64,000 bases of DNA from Litoreibacter albidus. GTDB lineage: Bacteria > Pseudomonadota > Alphaproteobacteria > Rhodobacterales > Rhodobacteraceae. Both the position numbers and the translations under genes were made by a program. Each line of letters opens with the position of its first letter. Within the stretch, counting starts at the first letter, position 1. The notes beneath the pieces are model-generated. The model searched no databases. It was not told where the DNA came from and was given only the letters and a program-made list of their open reading frames with translations. The stretch covers positions 333,211-397,210 of the forward strand of contig NZ_FNOI01000003.1 in NCBI RefSeq assembly GCF_900107015.1. Direction: 5' to 3'. Below are positions 24,063-33,850 of the stretch, one piece after another.

Positions 24063-24451
24063 TCCGGTGCCCTCAGCAGCTTGCCCAACTTCTTCTCCAA
24101 ACGGCCTAAGTGGTCCGAAAGGCGGCTGAATTCGGCCTTCGTACGGCGCAATTCAAGCAAGATGTCTTTCACGTCACCCGTCAGCTCAACCTCGCCTGCG
24201 GGGGAGTTCAGCCCCTCGCCCTCGGCGGTCAACAGCCAGCGCATCGACACATTCAAAATGCCAGACAGCATGGACAGGCGGTTGGCGCGGGGTTCGTCCA
24301 CATCGTCTTCCCAGCCGCGAATCGTCTTAAGCTTTACACCCAGCTTCTTGGCCAGTTCTTCCTGACTTAGCCCCTGCGCGTCCCGCGCGGCGGCAACCCG
24401 ATCCCCGAACGTCGCATTGTCGTTGCTGAAATAGGTATCGTCGTCGTGCAT
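24059..24451 (-). CDS. XRE-family transcriptional regulator
   Basis: 130 residues. The N-terminal HTH is clear: FGDRVAAARDAQGLSQEELA then KKLGVKLKTIRGWEDDVDEP and RLSMLSGILNVSMRWLLTGEG-like. A C-terminal helical part (residues 85-130) reads like a coiled coil (LLELRRTKAEFSRLSDHLGR). The ATG at 24451 follows CAGGAG; the in-frame codons back to 24526 lack a site. It is transcribed divergently from aspartate aminotransferase and coupled to sdhE. Confidence 0.85.
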   Translation of the reverse strand: MHDDDTYFSNDNATFGDRVAAARDAQGLSQEELAKKLGVKLKTIRGWEDDVDEPRANRLSMLSGILNVSMRWLLTAEGEGLNSPAGEVELTGDVKDILLELRRTKAEFSRLSDHLGRLEKKLGKLLRAPE

Positions 24452-24482
24452 GTCGAACTCCTGAAAAGGCGTTATTGCTTGA

Positions 24483-25745
<1,263 letters not shown>

Positions 25746-26063
25746 GCACACTCCCTCGGTGGGCGGATTTCTGCCCACCGAAACCTCACACAAAGTTGAT
25801 GTTCGCGCGATATCCTTTGTTTTCTGCCCCTTACCTGATGCACCGCTTCTTTGCACACCCGCTGTGCAGATTTGCCGCATGACGGCCGCGTCTTTTCACT
25901 GCATAAACACACTGAACTGAACAGTATAGTTCCTTGTGAGTTCCCGCGTGCAATGTACTGCGCTTGGGCTGATTTCTGAATTCTAAACTGTGTGATCCCA
26001 ACAGGTTACACGACGCTTTGCGCTGCCCAGCGCAGGCCCTCTCTAGCTATTGGACCAAGCCCC
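25746..26063. other. Intergenic stretch with one hairpin
   Basis: Besides the hairpin at 25756-25781, no coding frame with normal codon use is seen in this 318-base interval. The open codons in frame with the following TPR gene (25992-26063) do not look like protein, so the promoter and leader of that gene probably lie here. Confidence 0.4.
25756..25781 (+). terminator. Hairpin after aspartate aminotransferase
   Basis: A perfect nine-base stem TCGGTGGGC / GCCCACCGA encloses an eight-base loop, eleven bases past the stop codon. There is no U-run after it, so it may protect the 3' end or act with Rho rather than terminate alone. Confidence 0.5.
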
Positions 26064-27476
26064 GTGGGACAATTTGACAACGCCGTACATGATGCCCGCC
26101 AGCAAGCCGCCAACGGTGATTTGATTGGCGCGCTAGGTGCTGCCAACCGCGCGCTCATGCAGATGCCGCAGGATCAGAACCTGAAGCTGTTCCGCGCGCG
26201 TCTGCTTCACGCCCTCGGGCGCGACACCGAGGCACTCGCCGACCTCAAGCCCTTCACCGCGGGCCCGATGCCCGCGCAGCTGGCGTTGTTTGTGGCAGAG
26301 GTTGCAGAACACGCGGGCGCACTAAAGCTGGCGGAAGACGCCCTCGGCCAAGCGCTCCCAACCGCCAAAAAGCCGGCCACCCTACTGGCCAAACGCGCCG
26401 TGTTGCGCCAGTCGCTTGGCGCGTTCGAGGCGGCCCAGAAAGACCTGCGCGACGCCATCAAACGATCCCCCACCGACGGGGAGCTATACCGCCTGCTGGG
26501 CAGCATGCACCGCTTTAAAGCAAACGACCCGTTGTTGAAGAAAATGCAACAGGCCCGCCGCAAAATTCCAGCAGGCTCCGCCGCTTCCGCCCATCTGGAA
26601 TTCGCCATCTCCAAGGCCTTAGACGATCTGGGTGACTACGACCGCTCCTTCAAGCACCTGACGCAAGCCAACGCCACTATGCGCAAGCTGCACCCCTACA
26701 GCGCGCAGGTGCGTGACGATCAGTTGGCGCGCTACAAACAAGCCCTCTCCACACTCCCCCACGCGCCCGCCGCGACGGCGAGTAAGGCCGCGCCGATCTT
26801 CGTGACCGGCTTGCCGCGCTCCGGCACAACGCTTGTCGAACAAATCCTGTCCGCGCATCCCGACGTTACCGGCGGCGGCGAAATGGCGATCTTCGGCGGA
26901 TTGATGCGCGAAACCTTGGGCGATCCGGCAGGCGACGCCCCCCTAGATCTAACGCAGGAAACTCTGTCGAAATTGGGCCACGCCTACGCAGATGCCGTTG
27001 CCATGCGCCATCCGAGCGCAAGCCGCGTCACCGATAAATCAATCCAGACCGCGTCCTACGCAGGCGCGGTGGCGGCTGCCCTGCCAAATGCCCGCATCAT
27101 CGTGGTGCGCCGTAATCCCCATGGCAACGCGCTGTCCCTGCTGCGGCAGGTCTTCCAACCCGGCAAGCAGCTGTTCAGCTACAACCTAAAAGATATCTTG
27201 CGCTATCAGCGCGGCTTTGATGATATGGTCGCCTTCTGGCAAGCAACGCTGCCAGACAGGGTTCACGTGGTCGAATATGAAACGCTGGTACGCGAGCCGG
27301 ACGCCACCACGCGCGCCCTACTGGACATGGCAGACCTGCCATGGGACGACGCCTGCCTGCATCCCGAAGACAACACGCGGGCGGTTCAAACACTCAGTGC
27401 GGTCGCCGTGCGCAAACCTATCTCCACCGATGCCGCCGACAAATGGCGCCGCTACGCCAGCCACCTAGGCGCCTAA
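26064..27476 (+). CDS. TPR-repeat sulfotransferase family protein
   Basis: About 470 residues from the GTG at 26064 (an upstream GTG at 25992 is also in frame). The N-terminal half is built of TPR-like helix pairs (ANRALMQMPQDQNLKLFRAR, ALGRDTEALADLKPF, AQKDLRDAIKRSPTDGELYR). The C-terminal half begins with the PAPS-binding loop FVTGLPRSGTTLVEQILSAH and continues with IIVVRRNPHGNALSLLRQ, the 3'-phosphate segment. Such proteins transfer sulfate to proteins or glycans; the substrate is unknown. It is common in alphaproteobacteria. No signal peptide. Confidence 0.8.
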   Translation: MGQFDNAVHDARQQAANGDLIGALGAANRALMQMPQDQNLKLFRARLLHALGRDTEALADLKPFTAGPMPAQLALFVAEVAEHAGALKLAEDALGQALPTAKKPATLLAKRAVLRQSLGAFEAAQKDLRDAIKRSPTDGELYRLLGSMHRFKANDPLLKKMQQARRKIPAGSAASAHLEFAISKALDDLGDYDRSFKHLTQANATMRKLHPYSAQVRDDQLARYKQALSTLPHAPAATASKAAPIFVTGLPRSGTTLVEQILSAHPDVTGGGEMAIFGGLMRETLGDPAGDAPLDLTQETLSKLGHAYADAVAMRHPSASRVTDKSIQTASYAGAVAAALPNARIIVVRRNPHGNALSLLRQVFQPGKQLFSYNLKDILRYQRGFDDMVAFWQATLPDRVHVVEYETLVREPDATTRALLDMADLPWDDACLHPEDNTRAVQTLSAVAVRKPISTDAADKWRRYASHLGA

Positions 27477-27547
27477 AGCGCTGGACGCGGGCACGGCATT
27501 CTGCTCTGTTTCAGGCTCGCCCCACGCCCGGATGAAGGACCGCACAG

Positions 27548-27913
27548 ATGGCGCAGAAAGCCGACGCACATGACAAGGACGTTGTCCTCCTGCGGCGCGT
27601 GCTCATCGGCGTGTTGGCGGTGGCCCTGCTGGGGGCTGTGGTCTTCGGGGTCCGTGCCTTGGCGTCATTCGTCTACTGGCACGATGAGGCTCATCAATCT
27701 CAGCCGATTGCCGGTTGGATGACGCCGCGCTACGTCGGCAAGTCTTGGCAAGTCCCGCCCGAGGTCATCGCAGACGCCTTAGCGCTCCGGTTGGAGGCTG
27801 GCACGGGGCGCACTCCCCTCACCGAAATTGCTAAGGCACGTAACCAAGACCTCAGCGTGATTATCGACACGCTGCAAGCGGCTATTGACGCCCATCTGGC
27901 AACCCGCCCATGA
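27548..27913 (+). CDS. Small single-helix membrane protein of unknown function
   Basis: 121 residues. A membrane helix at about 16-40 (VLIGVLAVALLGAVVFGVRA) is followed by an extra-cytoplasmic domain with WMTPRYVGKSWQVPPEVIADAL and a C-terminal helix. The domain PRYVGKSWQVPPEVI followed by LTEIAKAR may be a small HTH-like or peptidoglycan-associated fold, but I do not recognise it. Its last four bases overlap the next gene (ATGA), linking it to the DedA-type protein. Confidence 0.65.
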   Translation: MAQKADAHDKDVVLLRRVLIGVLAVALLGAVVFGVRALASFVYWHDEAHQSQPIAGWMTPRYVGKSWQVPPEVIADALALRLEAGTGRTPLTEIAKARNQDLSVIIDTLQAAIDAHLATRP

Positions 27914-28515
27914 CCGAAGTTTTCTTCGGGCTGGTCGCAAGCTGGGGTTTGATTGTCATCGCCCTCTCCGCCTATTTCTCATGCCTTGCGGTGCCAGTGC
28001 CCACGTCGGCGGTGATGCTGGCGGGCGGCGCTTTCGCGGCGGCGGGGGATTTGGTCCTTTGGCAGGTCTGCACCGTCGCCTACCTCAGCGCGCTTGCGGG
28101 CGATCAGACCGGCTTTCAACTGGGCCGTTGGGGCGGCAAATGGCTCTCAACGCGCGTCGCCGCGATGCCAAAACGCGCGGCCCTTTACGCAAAGGCCCAA
28201 GGCGCGATCAGCCGCTGGGGCGGCGCCGCCGTGTTCTTCAGCACATGGGCGGTTGCGCCCTTGGGGCCGTGGGTCAACTTCGCGGCAGGGGCCGCAGGCT
28301 ACGATGTGTGGCGATTTACCCTTCTTGATGCCTTGGGCGAGGCGATTTGGGTCAGCATATATATCGCGCTCGGCTACAGCTTCGCATCTAATCTGGAGGC
28401 CTTGGCCAGCCTTGTGTCGAACTGGGGCGGGTTGATCAGCGCCATCGTTGTCGCCGCAGCAGCCGCCGCCGCATTGGTCCGTTTGGGCAAAAAGCGCGGC
28501 GGGCGGTCAGCTTAA
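27910..28515 (+). CDS. DedA/VTT-domain membrane protein
   Basis: 201 residues with four to five hydrophobic helices. The SNARE-assoc/VTT core is visible: CLAVPVPTSAVMLAGGAFAA, then SALAGDQTGFQLGRWGG and FFSTWAVAPLGPWVNFAAGA with the family's conserved G-P-x-N/aromatic turn. DedA proteins are lipid-carrier or proton-dependent flippases of the inner membrane. It is coupled to the small upstream membrane protein by a four-base overlap. Confidence 0.8.
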   Translation: MTEVFFGLVASWGLIVIALSAYFSCLAVPVPTSAVMLAGGAFAAAGDLVLWQVCTVAYLSALAGDQTGFQLGRWGGKWLSTRVAAMPKRAALYAKAQGAISRWGGAAVFFSTWAVAPLGPWVNFAAGAAGYDVWRFTLLDALGEAIWVSIYIALGYSFASNLEALASLVSNWGGLISAIVVAAAAAAALVRLGKKRGGRSA

Positions 28516-28610
28516 CCGCTGCTCCAATTGGTATAAAAACCGTATTTCAGACGCGCTTATGCTGTGCTAGCGTCGCCGGACAAACCAATAATGCGGGTTA
28601 AACCGAACAT

Positions 28611-29018
28611 ATGTCAGCCGAGCTTCCAGAGTTTTATTTCAGGGTCCGTGAGAATGGTGCAACCGTGTTCAGAGTTGATACCGAGAACCGACAACGCCGC
28701 ATCGAGATGTCCGAAATTGCGATGGCCAACATCCGCAACGGACAGATCAAACCCCACGGCGACCACGAGTTATCCGAGGAAGAGCTGGAGGTCATCCAAG
28801 ACTGGATGAACGAGCGCCTTGCCGTGATCGCGACCCGAGACATTGATGACATCTACCGCGCCATCGACTACCTGAACCTGACCACCCACTGGGCGCAAAC
28901 TCGCGCCGAGGAGGACCAGCTTGAAGAAGTCACCGACGCGCTTTTGCTGGCCATGCATGACCTGCGCACGGTGCTCGTACGCAAGAAGGCCGACCGGTTG
29001 ATGAAAGGTCGGGAGTGA
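28611..29018 (+). CDS. Conserved hypothetical protein, 135 residues
   Basis: A soluble, acidic protein. The N-terminus reads as beta-strands (FYFRVRENGATVFRVDTENR), the middle ELSEEELEVIQDWMNERL and C-terminal LEEVTDALLLAMHDLRTVL are helical. I know similar proteins only as uncharacterised Roseobacter sequences. The ATG at 28611 is used with weak upstream signals. Its stop overlaps the start of the next gene (GTGA), so the two are likely one transcript. Confidence 0.65.
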   Translation: MSAELPEFYFRVRENGATVFRVDTENRQRRIEMSEIAMANIRNGQIKPHGDHELSEEELEVIQDWMNERLAVIATRDIDDIYRAIDYLNLTTHWAQTRAEEDQLEEVTDALLLAMHDLRTVLVRKKADRLMKGRE

Positions 29019-29941
29019 TCTGGCCTTTCCGGCAAACCTCTCAGCCACCAGAAACCCGCCTCTGGACCCACCTTGATGCCTGCGGCATCCCGTTTCGCGC
29101 CCCATTATCCGAATGGGCGACCGAGATGCATCTGACGTCCTGCGGATGGTGCCACGGGTTGGACTACTGCATCCCTGACGCGCAAGCGTCCTTCGTACCA
29201 TGCCTTGATGCCCCCCTGCGCGCGCAGGTCTCGCCCGATACCAATCTGGACGCGCCGCCCGATTACCTGTGGGGCGCGGTGCGTGGCACGGGCGATTTGC
29301 GCCTCAACTACGCCAAGGCCATCGCCGCGCTGACCAAAACCTTCGGCAACGGCGCGGAATGCAGCACCGCAACCAGCGTTGCACGGCGGTGGGACATCGG
29401 GCTGGCCCGCATCACATGCACCGTTCACCCGCCGCAGCACCTGACAGGCACGCCGAGCCCGCGCCATCAAATGTTCCCCGAAACCGTGCATGAGGCGCAG
29501 ATCGCGATCTATCCGGCATGGCGTCCCGTCCTGTCCAAACGGGTCGCTATGGAATGCGCGACGGCCAAATCCGTCTGGGCCATGCCAACCGCGCAGCGCC
29601 CCGTCCGCATCGCGATCACAGGGGCCAGCCACGATTGGCCGACGGGGATAACACCATTGCCCGTGGGGCTGGCGTGCTCCGACGCAGGGGCGCTGTTGGT
29701 GATCAAATCTCCGCACATCTTTGACCGCTATTCGGACGGTCGGTTGCGCGGAATCGTACTGTCGCGCGGCGCAGATGGTGCGCGCCTCTACGCCAATGTC
29801 ACTGTAACCACCCGCGACGGCCCCGCCACCGCGCGCCGTGCCGTGGCCCATGATCCCTCCGGCCCAGACAAGCTTGATGCTGTCGCGAAGAGCTTGTCAG
29901 CGCGGCTGAATCTGCCGATGGACGTCGAGACCGACGCCTAG
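29015..29941 (+). CDS. Unrecognised 308-residue protein
   Basis: The GTG start overlaps the previous stop. Cysteines are frequent in the N-terminal part (SCGWCHGLDYC near residue 45) and might bind a metal, though no standard motif is formed. The middle contains YLWGAVRGTGDLRLNYAKA and a Trp/Pro-rich segment EAQIAIYPAWRP. There is no signal peptide or membrane helix. Its end overlaps the convergent MATE gene by four bases. Function unknown; it is codirectional with the 135-residue protein and may work with it. Confidence 0.6.
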   Translation: MIWPFRQTSQPPETRLWTHLDACGIPFRAPLSEWATEMHLTSCGWCHGLDYCIPDAQASFVPCLDAPLRAQVSPDTNLDAPPDYLWGAVRGTGDLRLNYAKAIAALTKTFGNGAECSTATSVARRWDIGLARITCTVHPPQHLTGTPSPRHQMFPETVHEAQIAIYPAWRPVLSKRVAMECATAKSVWAMPTAQRPVRIAITGASHDWPTGITPLPVGLACSDAGALLVIKSPHIFDRYSDGRLRGIVLSRGADGARLYANVTVTTRDGPATARRAVAHDPSGPDKLDAVAKSLSARLNLPMDVETDA

Positions 29942-31293
29942 CCTGCGGCCTCGCGCAATTCCCGCAGGCGGTGAACGTAGCGCCACCACAGGGCGGCAGA
30001 TGCAAACAGCAAACCAATCACCAGCCCCAGCCACACGCCAACGCCGCCAAAGCCCAACATTACGCCCAGCACATAGCTGGCCGGAATGCCAAGGCCCCAG
30101 TAGCTGATCGCCGCCGCATACATCGGCCAGCGCGTGTCTTGCATGCCGCGCAACAGCCCCAAGGCCATCACCTGCCCCGCATCGACCAGTTGGAACAAGG
30201 CGGCCACCGCCAGCAAGCTGGCACCAATGACCAGAACCGCGTCGCGATCCGCGCTCTCTGGGTCAAGGAAACCCGTCATCAGCAGGTCGGGCACCGCAAG
30301 GAAGGCGATCGTCGCCAACACCACAGCGCCGAACGACAGCAGCACAACCGCCTGCGCGCCCACCGCCAGCCCGCTCCAGTCCTTGCGCCCCATGGCGCGG
30401 CCCGCGCGCACGGTGGCGGCTTGGCTTAGCCCCACGTGGATCATGAACGTCGCGGCGGTGATTTGCAGCGCAATGCCATGCGCCGCCAATGGCAAGGTGC
30501 CAATCAGCCCGATAATCAGCGCAGAGGCCGAAAACATCCCGCTTTCCGCCAAATTCGTCAGTCCGATAGGCCAGCCCAGCCTGAACACCTCGCGAAACGC
30601 TTCGGGGTCAGGCCGCCAGATGCGTTGAAACAGCACATGCTCGCGCGTCGCAGGTCCACGCACCACGTAAAGGCTCAGCACACCCAAAGTTATAGCCTGA
30701 GAAATCACCGACGCAATCGCCGCCCCGCGCAGCCCCAACTCCGGCATCCCGAGGTTGCCGAAGATCAGGGCGTAATTCACCAAAACGTTCAAAAACACCG
30801 CCATGATTGTCACCCACAGCACAACGCCCGTGCGCTCCAGCGCGGCGAGGTAGCTTTTGATCACCATGACCAGCAGCGCCGGAAACAACCCGAACCCCGC
30901 GATCCGCAGATACTCCTGCGCCAAGGCTGATAGCTCTGGATCTTGGCCCAAGCTGCGCAGCAGCGGGTCCGACCAAACCATCAACGGCAAGAACAACAGC
31001 GCGTAGAGCACCGACAGCCACAGCCCCATGCGGGTCACCCGCCGGATGCGGGTGCTGTTGTCGGACGCCGCGGCTTCCGCCACCATCGGCATTACCGCAA
31101 ACGAGAACCCCGCGCCCATGATGAAGACGACAAAGAAGAACGACGTCGCCAACACGCTCGCCGCCAGCGCGGTGGTGTCATACCAGCCCAGCATGATCGT
31201 ATCGACCATCTGCACGGCAAACTGCGCCAGATGCGAGCCGACAAGAGGCAGTCCCAACACGAGGACGGCGCGAAGATGTTGTGTGAATGTCAT
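29938..31293 (-). CDS. MATE-family efflux transporter
   Basis: 451 residues with twelve hydrophobic helices in two halves. The N-terminal half shows LVGSHLAQFAVQMVDTIMLG (MatE signature) and the second half WPIGLTNLAESGMFSASALI plus GLSQAATVRAGRAMG. It should exchange sodium or protons for cationic compounds across the inner membrane. The substrate cannot be told from sequence. It overlaps the convergent unknown gene by four bases and is transcribed from a 219-base intergenic region. Confidence 0.88.
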   Translation of the reverse strand: MTFTQHLRAVLVLGLPLVGSHLAQFAVQMVDTIMLGWYDTTALAASVLATSFFFVVFIMGAGFSFAVMPMVAEAAASDNSTRIRRVTRMGLWLSVLYALLFLPLMVWSDPLLRSLGQDPELSALAQEYLRIAGFGLFPALLVMVIKSYLAALERTGVVLWVTIMAVFLNVLVNYALIFGNLGMPELGLRGAAIASVISQAITLGVLSLYVVRGPATREHVLFQRIWRPDPEAFREVFRLGWPIGLTNLAESGMFSASALIIGLIGTLPLAAHGIALQITAATFMIHVGLSQAATVRAGRAMGRKDWSGLAVGAQAVVLLSFGAVVLATIAFLAVPDLLMTGFLDPESADRDAVLVIGASLLAVAALFQLVDAGQVMALGLLRGMQDTRWPMYAAAISYWGLGIPASYVLGVMLGFGGVGVWLGLVIGLLFASAALWWRYVHRLRELREAAG

Positions 31294-31512
31294 GCAAAAA
31301 GCCTTAGGCCGATGCGGCCCCTAGGGCAAACCAAATAGAGCGGCAGCGGCCGCACCTCGGGTGTGCATTGCCAAACACTTGCCGCGATTGCGCCGCGTGG
31401 CGGCTTTATTCCTTGTGCAGACAGGGCATCGTAAAGTCTTGGTCCGGCAGGTGCCGAACCGCTAGTGCCACCCTGCCGCAAGGCATGACCCAGTAACGAG
31501 AGCCCGTATCAC

Positions 31513-31788
31513 ATGCCCCTGCCCTTACCTTCGGAATCCCCGCGCGCCCTCTTGGCCCGCTTCCTCACCGATACCTCCGGTGCCGTCGTCACTGACTGGG
31601 TGGTGCTGACCGCCGCCATCGCGGGCATCGGCGTCGCCGTGGTCACGATCACCAACGTCGGGGTGGAGCGGTCTTCTTCCAACATTCAGAAGTGTCTGGA
31701 AATTCAGGGCGATAAATGGGGCGGCACCAACGGTGGCGACTATGGGCAGCGGCTGGAAAGCATCCAAAACGAGTGTGGCGCGCTGTAA
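31513..31788 (+). CDS. Flp/TadE-like pilin-type small protein
   Basis: 91 residues. A hydrophobic helix (about residues 25-50) is preceded by FLTDTSGAVVTDWVVLTAAI, which resembles the G-A-x-x-D/E-W-V-L-x-A start of Flp or TadE-type pilins, though the usual Glu at the fifth position after the cleavage glycine is Asp. The extracellular part has two cysteines (near KCLEIQG and NECGAL) that could form a disulfide. No tad or pil genes are nearby. It might be an orphan pilin or minor surface protein. Confidence 0.6.
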   Translation: MPLPLPSESPRALLARFLTDTSGAVVTDWVVLTAAIAGIGVAVVTITNVGVERSSSNIQKCLEIQGDKWGGTNGGDYGQRLESIQNECGAL

Positions 31789-31872
31789 CCCGCCAGTTTC
31801 GCGTACACACGCCATAAACCGCCCTTCCCCCCGCTAGCCCGCTCTGCCATAATCGCGCTCAAACCAACAAAA

Positions 31873-33837
31873 ATGAGCAGCGGTATGAGCGACCTTCTTT
31901 CCAGTGGGCCAGATGACTACAACGCCTCCTCTATCGAGGTTCTCGAGGGTCTGGAGCCCGTGCGCAAACGCCCCGGTATGTATATCGGCGGCACCGACGA
32001 GCGCGCGTTGCACCACTTGGTGGCCGAGGTGCTCGACAACTCGATGGATGAGGCCGTCGCCGGTCACGCCAACCGCATCGAGGTGACGCTGAACGCCGAT
32101 TACTCCATCACCATCAGCGATAACGGGCGCGGCATCCCGATCGACCCGCACCCCAAGTTTCCCGACAAATCCGCGCTGGAGGTCATCTTGTGCACCCTGC
32201 ACGCGGGCGGCAAATTCTCTGGCAAGGCCTACCAGACCTCCGGCGGTTTGCACGGCGTCGGGGCTTCGGTGGTCAACGCGCTGTCCGACAGCATGGTGGT
32301 GCAGGTGGCCCGCAACAAGGAACTCTACGAGCAGCGTTTTTCGCGCGGTATCCCGCTGGGCCCCGTGGAAAAAGTCGGCCCGACCCAAAACCGCCGCGGC
32401 ACCACGGTGACCTTCCATGCGGACGCCGAAATCTTCGGCGCGCACCGCTTCAAGCCCGCGCGGCTATTCAAATCCATCCGTTCCAAGGCGTATCTCTTCT
32501 CTGGCGTGGAAATCCGCTGGAAAACCGAGATCGACGACGGTGAAACCCCCGCCACCGCGACCTTCCACTTTCCGGGCGGCTTGGCGGACTACCTCTCCGA
32601 AACACTTGGCAAATCAACCACCTACGCCGATGCCGCCTTTGCAGGCACCGTCGACTTCAACGAGAAATTCGGCGCCGCAGGCAAGGTCGAATGGGCCATC
32701 AACTGGACCCCTGCCCGCGACGGTTTCATCCAAAGCTACTGTAACACCGTGCCCACGCCCGAGGGCGGCACGCACGTTACCGGCTTCTGGGCCGCGATCC
32801 TCAAGGGCATCAAGGCCTACGGCGAGCTGACCCACAACAAAAAGGCCGCGCAGATCACCCGTGACGACCTGATCTCCGGCGGCTGTGCGCTGGTGTCCTG
32901 CTTCATCGCGGAACCTGCCTTCGTGGGCCAAACCAAGGACCGCCTGTCGACCGAGGCCGCGGCCAAAATGACCGAAGGGGCTGTGCGCGACCACTTCGAC
33001 AACTGGCTGGCCTCCGACACCAAATCTGCCGGTGCGATCCTCGACTTCCTTGTGCTGCGCGCCGAGGAACGTCTGCGCCGTAAGCAGGAGAAAGAGACCT
33101 CCCGCAAGTCCGCCACCAAGAAGCTGCGCCTGCCGGGCAAGCTGACCGATTGCACGTCCAAAACCCGCGAGGGCACGGAGCTGTTCATCGTGGAGGGCGA
33201 CTCGGCCGGTGGCTCCGCCAAGGGCGCGCGCAATCGTGTTAATCAGGCGCTTTTGCCGCTCAAGGGTAAAATCCTGAACGTGCTGGGCGCGGCGTCCGGC
33301 AAGTTGCATTCCAACTCCGAAATCTCCGATCTGTGCGAGGCGCTTGGTGTTGGCATGGGCACCAAGTTCAACGTCGAGGACCTGCGCTACGACAAGATCA
33401 TCATCATGACCGATGCGGATGTCGACGGCGCGCATATCGCGTCACTGCTGATGACGTTCTTCTTCATCCAGATGCGCCCGCTCATTGACCAAGGCCACCT
33501 CTATCTGGCCTGCCCGCCGCTCTATCGCCTGACCCAAGGCCCCAAACGCCTCTATGTGGCCGACGATATTGAGAAGGACGCGGCGATGGCCAAGGGCTTG
33601 GGCGGTAAGGGTAAAATTGACCTGCAACGCTTCAAGGGCCTGGGCGAGATGGACGCGAAGGACCTCAAAGAGACGACGATGGACCCCACCTCCCGCAAAC
33701 TCATCCGCGTGACGGTGCAAGAGGACGAGCCGGGCGAGACCGGCGACCTGGTCGAGCGCCTGATGGGCAAAAAACCGGAGCTACGGTTCGAGTACATCCA
33801 GCAGAACGCGAAGTTTGTTGAGGATGTGGATGTTTAG
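31873..33837 (+). CDS. parE: DNA topoisomerase IV subunit B
   Basis: 654 residues, the ParE rather than GyrB size. GHKL ATPase motifs: EVLDNSMDEAVAGHA, ISDNGRGIPID and GGLHGVGASVVNALSD. The TOPRIM acid motif EGDSAGGSAKGARN and the metal-binding IMTDADVDGAHIA are intact, and PLKGKILNV follows. It decatenates replicated chromosomes with ParC. The ATG at 31873 is used; a second ATG four codons on is possible. It is a single-gene unit with the unrelated HEPN-like gene convergent after it. Confidence 0.95.
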   Translation: MSSGMSDLLSSGPDDYNASSIEVLEGLEPVRKRPGMYIGGTDERALHHLVAEVLDNSMDEAVAGHANRIEVTLNADYSITISDNGRGIPIDPHPKFPDKSALEVILCTLHAGGKFSGKAYQTSGGLHGVGASVVNALSDSMVVQVARNKELYEQRFSRGIPLGPVEKVGPTQNRRGTTVTFHADAEIFGAHRFKPARLFKSIRSKAYLFSGVEIRWKTEIDDGETPATATFHFPGGLADYLSETLGKSTTYADAAFAGTVDFNEKFGAAGKVEWAINWTPARDGFIQSYCNTVPTPEGGTHVTGFWAAILKGIKAYGELTHNKKAAQITRDDLISGGCALVSCFIAEPAFVGQTKDRLSTEAAAKMTEGAVRDHFDNWLASDTKSAGAILDFLVLRAEERLRRKQEKETSRKSATKKLRLPGKLTDCTSKTREGTELFIVEGDSAGGSAKGARNRVNQALLPLKGKILNVLGAASGKLHSNSEISDLCEALGVGMGTKFNVEDLRYDKIIIMTDADVDGAHIASLLMTFFFIQMRPLIDQGHLYLACPPLYRLTQGPKRLYVADDIEKDAAMAKGLGGKGKIDLQRFKGLGEMDAKDLKETTMDPTSRKLIRVTVQEDEPGETGDLVERLMGKKPELRFEYIQQNAKFVEDVDV

Positions 33838-33850
33838 AGACGCATTTTAT

